From the NCBI RefSeq assembly GCF_000699445.3, contig NC_067198.1, positions 29,577,536 through 29,641,535 on the forward strand: a stretch of 64,000 bases of DNA. Reading direction: 5' to 3'. Shown here one piece after another: positions 61,101-64,000 of this stretch. Source of the DNA: Schistosoma haematobium. Its lineage: Eukaryota; Platyhelminthes; Trematoda; Strigeidida; Schistosomatidae. Every line of letters starts with the position of its first letter. Position 1 is the first letter of the stretch. A program made the position numbers and the translations under genes. A model generated the notes under the pieces. That model did no database searches. It saw only the letters and a list, made by a program, of their open reading frames with translations, and had not been told where the DNA came from.

Positions 61101-63138
61101 CTTGTTATTTGGAATGTAATCTCTTTCCTGTTGAACCGTGTTCTGATTTGGGGTCTTGTCGAGTGATTTGGTGTCCAAGATTACTGAGCAATAGGAATAG
61201 CTTGGTCATCACCGTAAGAGAGAATATAACACCCTCTCTACTTCCTCTTGATGGAAGGAAACATATGAAGTAGTCGTTAAGCTGTAACACAATGAATTAA
61301 ATTTGGATTCTCAAAAGACTGAACTGGTGATTAGTAACTTATTCAATAATTACTACTTATATATTTATGATTATTATTATCATTAAGATTGATGATAAAT
61401 ATCACAAGTCGTACGTTTAAAAAAAACAATGATATCACAAGTCCTGAATTTTAAAGAATTTTATTTTAGAAACCTACTATAACCAACTAGTAGATGATAG
61501 TGGTACTATAAATTTATATTATTCACCTCTTAAACAATCCTTAAGCATAAACCACACGACCTTTGAATTCTACAATTGAAACTATTACAGTTTCATACCG
61601 AAATCTCTCTTCAACTTAGTGGATATAATACTAAGCTTCAAAATATTTCTCTTTCATAAGTTAACTAGATTTATGATAACAAAGAATGAGATAGTAAAAT
61701 ATTGGCAAAAAACAATGATAATGAAAATATTATCACGTAATCATCAAAAAAGTTAATAGTATGTACGTATATACAAACAGTTAATCACCTTATCTTTATA
61801 AGCTTCCAATGGGACTGGTACACCCCAATGCAAATCACGTGTAATACACCTTGGCTTTAAACCATCTCTCAACCATGAATTTGATATAGTACAAGCATTT
61901 GAGGTCCATATACAAGAGGAATCGTTAATACGTTGTTCAACAAATGTACTCAACTTGCTTTCAATCTGAAATAGTAATTGGCCAGTTTATTAATATAATT
62001 CAGTAAGTGGAGAAGTAAAGAGCTAACGAAGCTATCCCCTAATTCATTACTTATAAGCTGCTTGAATATCTGGGCCACCTGTTCCTGTCATCTGGAGATC
62101 TCAACAAATTATCTGTTTTCTTGTTTTTTTTTTAATACATAATTATATTTATTGATCGAATAACCTATTCAGGTGCGTTTGTGAGAAGTTTACGACATTT
62201 CGCCGTACAAGTTACAAAAGAGCCCAATCAGAGACATAGTAGTTGCTGATAATATGCATCGAAAAAAATATATATTAATCAGATATCGATTCCTGAACTG
62301 CTAACATCTAACTGGTGACCACTCAATATTTATCGCAAGGGTCAATCAAGAAATAAGAAAAGGAAACGTATTGAAATACTTTGTGCTGAGAATTATATAT
62401 TGTACCGAAAATATGATAATGAATGAAGCCACTAATGATAATAATAATAACCTAGAATATGACACGTATGTGCACCGGTTCAACTTACACCAAATCCGCA
62501 CAGCGAGATAATATTATTAACACAAATACCATAGTAGGAATAGTAACAGTATCAGTGGCAGTAGAAAAGATGAGGTAGAGACAATATGATTTAAGAGGAA
62601 TGAATTCCACGGGTCAAAAGTATGGGGTAGTTTTAAAGAAAAGGGATGAATGAATTTGGGCCACTGAAAACGATTCTGGACCACATCACCTAATGTTTCC
62701 AAAGATTGGTTACGCTAGTCGCACGAACCCCAACCAATTAGCCTGTAAATGAAAGTAACCACCAAATTAGGAAGAGCAGAGTTCGATTTTGAATCCCAGT
62801 GGTTAAAAAATCGAATGCTTTCAGTACTGCTAGAAAACCGCACGCAGAATATTAGGATATATAACATAAATGATTAGAAATTATTAAGTAAGATTAGTGT
62901 AAAATATATGAACGCCAGCATCTAAAATAAACGCCTTTCTAAATCAGAAGTAATAATGTTACCTTTGGAAGATCAAGAAACAAATGGCGTGAAGAACGCA
63001 CCACAGGTCTTTGACAACATATCTTACAACGTGGTTCGATTAATTCGACAGCATTCATGAGACGCCCGCATTTATCACATTGATCACCTCGTGCGTCATC
63101 GTATTTACACAAAGGGCAAACTCCTTCAACAAAACGAT
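51500..63138 (-). CDS. MARS1: Methionyl-tRNA synthetase, C-terminal eight exons
   Basis: Class I synthetase that charges tRNA-Met for initiation and elongation. Exons, 5' to 3': 63138-62963, 61965-61789, 60382-60163, 58029-57896, 55399-55320, 53938-53702, 52275-52071, 51607-51500; all junction phases agree, giving 445 residues of the C-terminal part. Landmarks in order: zinc-knuckle Cys pairs CPLC, CDKC and [67 protein letters not shown] (the KMSKS loop in its eukaryotic MetRS form); [28 protein letters not shown]; anticodon-binding helices with [18 protein letters not shown]; and [12 protein letters not shown]. It ends [18 protein letters not shown] and a short tail NGNEPK, with no WHEP-type tail as in the human enzyme. 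The HIGH-motif half lies beyond the right edge. One donor (gttcgt at 53701) is off consensus. Confidence 0.95.
52276..53701 (-). other. MetRS intron (1.4 kb) with small retroposon
   Basis: GT..AG intron. It contains the 173-bp insertion at 52,894-53,066; otherwise plain AT-rich sequence. Confidence 0.75.
52894..53066 (-). mobile_element. 173-bp non-autonomous element with 13-bp target duplication
   Basis: Flanked by aatagacactatt at 52881-52893 and 53067-53079. On the minus strand it starts tttggtggtgt, which is complementary to acaccaccaaa further along (11 bp). Between them is a hammerhead-like core: CTGATGA (53000-53006), a hairpin GTCGTTC/GAACGAT, GAAA (52977-52980), then AGCT...AGCTC. 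No coding capacity. Confidence 0.7.
54255..54465. mobile_element. Degenerate SMalpha-like foldback element
   Basis: Left arm gtcaggagtggaatct and right arm gcgtcctggattccaccgct are inverted relative to each other, as in the element at 748-985. The hammerhead 3' strand (gcgtcctggattccac) survives, but CTGANGA is lost on both sides. Confidence 0.55.
54609..54760 (+). mobile_element. Degenerate SINE with tRNA-like head and hammerhead relic
   Basis: The head contains agcagagaggaaaacggcg and a good B box (gggttcgactc). It is followed by gatgaaacatgcgtcctgaa, which corresponds to the GAAA and cleavage strand of an SMalpha hammerhead. The CUGANGA strand has decayed. Confidence 0.5.
55079..55158. 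repeat. (TA)n microsatellite, about 40 repeats
   Basis: An uninterrupted TA dinucleotide run of about 80 bases inside a MetRS intron. Confidence 0.97.
55400..57895 (-). other. MetRS intron (2.5 kb)
   Basis: AT-rich. Contains a non-LTR 3'-end remnant at about 56,500-56,900 on the plus strand; nothing else recognised. Confidence 0.65.
56500..56900 (+). pseudogene. Degenerate non-LTR retrotransposon 3' region
   Basis: Fragments such as gatatgattcagaata and caatggcgatcatggcgcag encode an S-x-x-I-Q-N-x-S-Q-W-R type run seen at the end of schistosome non-LTR proteins. Heavily interrupted; the clade cannot be set. Confidence 0.4.
57896..58029 (-). CDS. MARS1: MetRS exon with KFSKS catalytic loop
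   Basis: Encodes [20 protein letters not shown] through [18 protein letters not shown] contacts ATP and stabilises the transition state. The exon is 134 bases, phase 1 in and phase 0 out; the donor is gttagt. Confidence 0.92.
58423..58469 (+). ncRNA. Hammerhead ribozyme relic with broken core
   Basis: Stem I is perfect (GCACTG at 58423-58428 with CAGTGC after the cleavage triplet GTC). Stem II is GTCC..GAAC, then GAAA and stem III CGG/CCG. The first core strand reads CTCTGGA instead of CUGANGA, so positions 5 and 6 are wrong and it should be inactive. It lies in a repeat copy that shares blocks with 1,195-1,410. Confidence 0.6.
59695..59815 (-). repeat. Dispersed repeat family member, inverted relative to 13,365
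   Basis: The minus strand carries tacaaggaggcaccaaatac and gatatgtgtgagggctgtga, matching 13,365-13,480. It lies in a MetRS intron. Confidence 0.55.
60383..61788 (-). other. MetRS intron (1.4 kb)
   Basis: Contains LTR-like repeat copy 2 at 60,908-61,210; otherwise nothing recognised. Confidence 0.65.
60908..61210 (+). repeat. LTR-like dispersed repeat, copy 2
   Basis: Begins tgttagcgggacatagactg and contains a TATA-like tataaata and the blocks ttatttggaat and ttctgatttgggg shared with 6,999-7,280. Possibly a solo LTR; the 3' border is unclear. Confidence 0.4.
61966..62962 (-). other. MetRS intron (1.0 kb)
   Basis: AT-rich with no recognised element; a T-rich run lies near 62,120. Confidence 0.6.
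62963..63138 (-). CDS. MARS1: MetRS exon with zinc-knuckle cysteines
   Basis: The acceptor tttcttgcag ends at 63139 and the donor gtaaca follows 62963. The exon encodes [20 protein letters not shown] then [12 protein letters not shown] and [10 protein letters not shown], the metal-binding insertion of MetRS connective peptide. It enters in phase 1 and leaves in phase 0. Confidence 0.92.
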
Positions 63139-64000
63139 CTGCAAGAAATCTTTAGAATAAAATTATAATTATGTTAACAGTTTACTGTATAGTGGAATAA
63201 TCTAACAGTAATTCAAGCATACATATTTTCAGTTAATTATATCGATCAGAAAAACCTTGTTCGATAGACTTGTTGTTATTGAGAGAAAATATGGATTGAC
63301 TGGTTTTCGATCAGTCGCCTATATGTTACCGGATTAGTACTCTAATAAGTGAATTATATGATTCGACGGTTAACCAGGTCAAAATTCACCTTTAAGCATT
63401 CGGTGTTTAACATAGCTAACCGCACTTGATAGTATACTAGCTACTGAGTTACAATGTAGTGAAGAGGTAGCTTATTGGTCGTGAAGCACTTAACTCCAAT
63501 TACCGGGTTGAACAAGTTCAAAAACTCACACCACCTACTTCAGTTTTGGTAAATATATGGTACCAATTATGAGATTCACTGGAATAACGAACTCTAAATA
63601 AAATAAAAACAGGAGACTTTGCTTCCCGATATATTAATATAGGAATATATTTAAGCAATGAATTGTTATAATTACTTACGCCTGTTACCCTTCGTGGAGG
63701 AGTGTATTGGCTTGGTTTTGTTGGTCAATCACCCTGATAACCGTTATTAAACAAATCCCAACGGTGTATGAATTCAGAACGCAACAAGAAGCGATGACTA
63801 CAGTTTAGTATTGGACAGCGCAGATAATAAAGTTACAAATACATTGTTATAACTTGTGACCGCCCATTAGAGGGCAGTGACTTATCGATCGGACCAAGAA
63901 CGTGTAAAAGACGTACGAGCAGCCTAGAGTCCTGATTGGTCCTGCTTTCCACCTAGCCTAGCCAGTTGAGTCCAGAACACCAATCCGAGCTTATGCGATA
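63139..64000 (-). other. Sequence upstream of the first visible MetRS exon
   Basis: No exon matching the catalytic N-terminal half of MetRS was found, so this is probably intron. The segment from about 63,844 (starting tgttataacttgtgaccgcc) looks like a repeat running off the window, but I cannot name it. Confidence 0.5.

Overview
The window is animal nuclear DNA, almost certainly from a schistosome (Schistosoma or a close relative). The reasons are AT-rich sequence, genes split by both multi-kilobase introns and tiny 29-39-base introns, an ER-type cyclophilin B with the schistosome layout, hammerhead-ribozyme SINE-like elements of the SMalpha kind, a Penelope-like retroelement with a GIY-YIG endonuclease, and remnants of RTE-like and CR1/Jockey-like non-LTR elements. 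There are no bacterial features.

Layout. (1) 1-12,495, plus strand: the last three coding exons of cytosolic glycyl-tRNA synthetase (GlyRS). The final exon carries about 590 residues beyond the usual end of the enzyme. A small foldback element with two opposed hammerhead ribozymes lies in its first visible intron. (2) 14,744-15,555, minus strand: a complete six-exon cyclophilin B gene of 213 codons. (3) 15,661 to about 16,100, minus strand: the 3' exons of an unrecognised gene that stops only 105 bases before the cyclophilin start codon. (4) 17,191-47,046: about 19.2 near-identical copies of a 1,202-bp tandem repeat, interrupted at 33,028-39,767 by a compound Penelope-like insertion of three element copies (one inverted and two direct) with a 12-bp target-site duplication. 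Each copy has a hammerhead ribozyme near its 3' end. (5) 47,047-51,499: old non-LTR retrotransposon debris. (6) 51,500-63,138, minus strand: the last eight coding exons of methionyl-tRNA synthetase (MetRS; 445 residues). They start at the zinc-knuckle region and run through KFSKS and the anticodon-binding domain; the N-terminal half lies beyond the right edge. Its introns hold SINE-like and ribozyme-bearing insertions.

Function. GlyRS and MetRS are convergent and both serve cytosolic translation; cyclophilin B is a secretory-pathway folding enzyme. No shared pathway beyond proteostasis is apparent. The most unusual parts are the long GlyRS tail with a duplicated YHG(V/L)FVG(D/E)GWP motif, the alternative short GlyRS terminus produced if intron 2 is retained, the homogeneous 1.2-kb macrosatellite, and the set of hammerhead ribozymes in different states of decay.

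Exon borders were placed by eye from splice sites, reading phase and remembered family alignments. No search or folding program was run.
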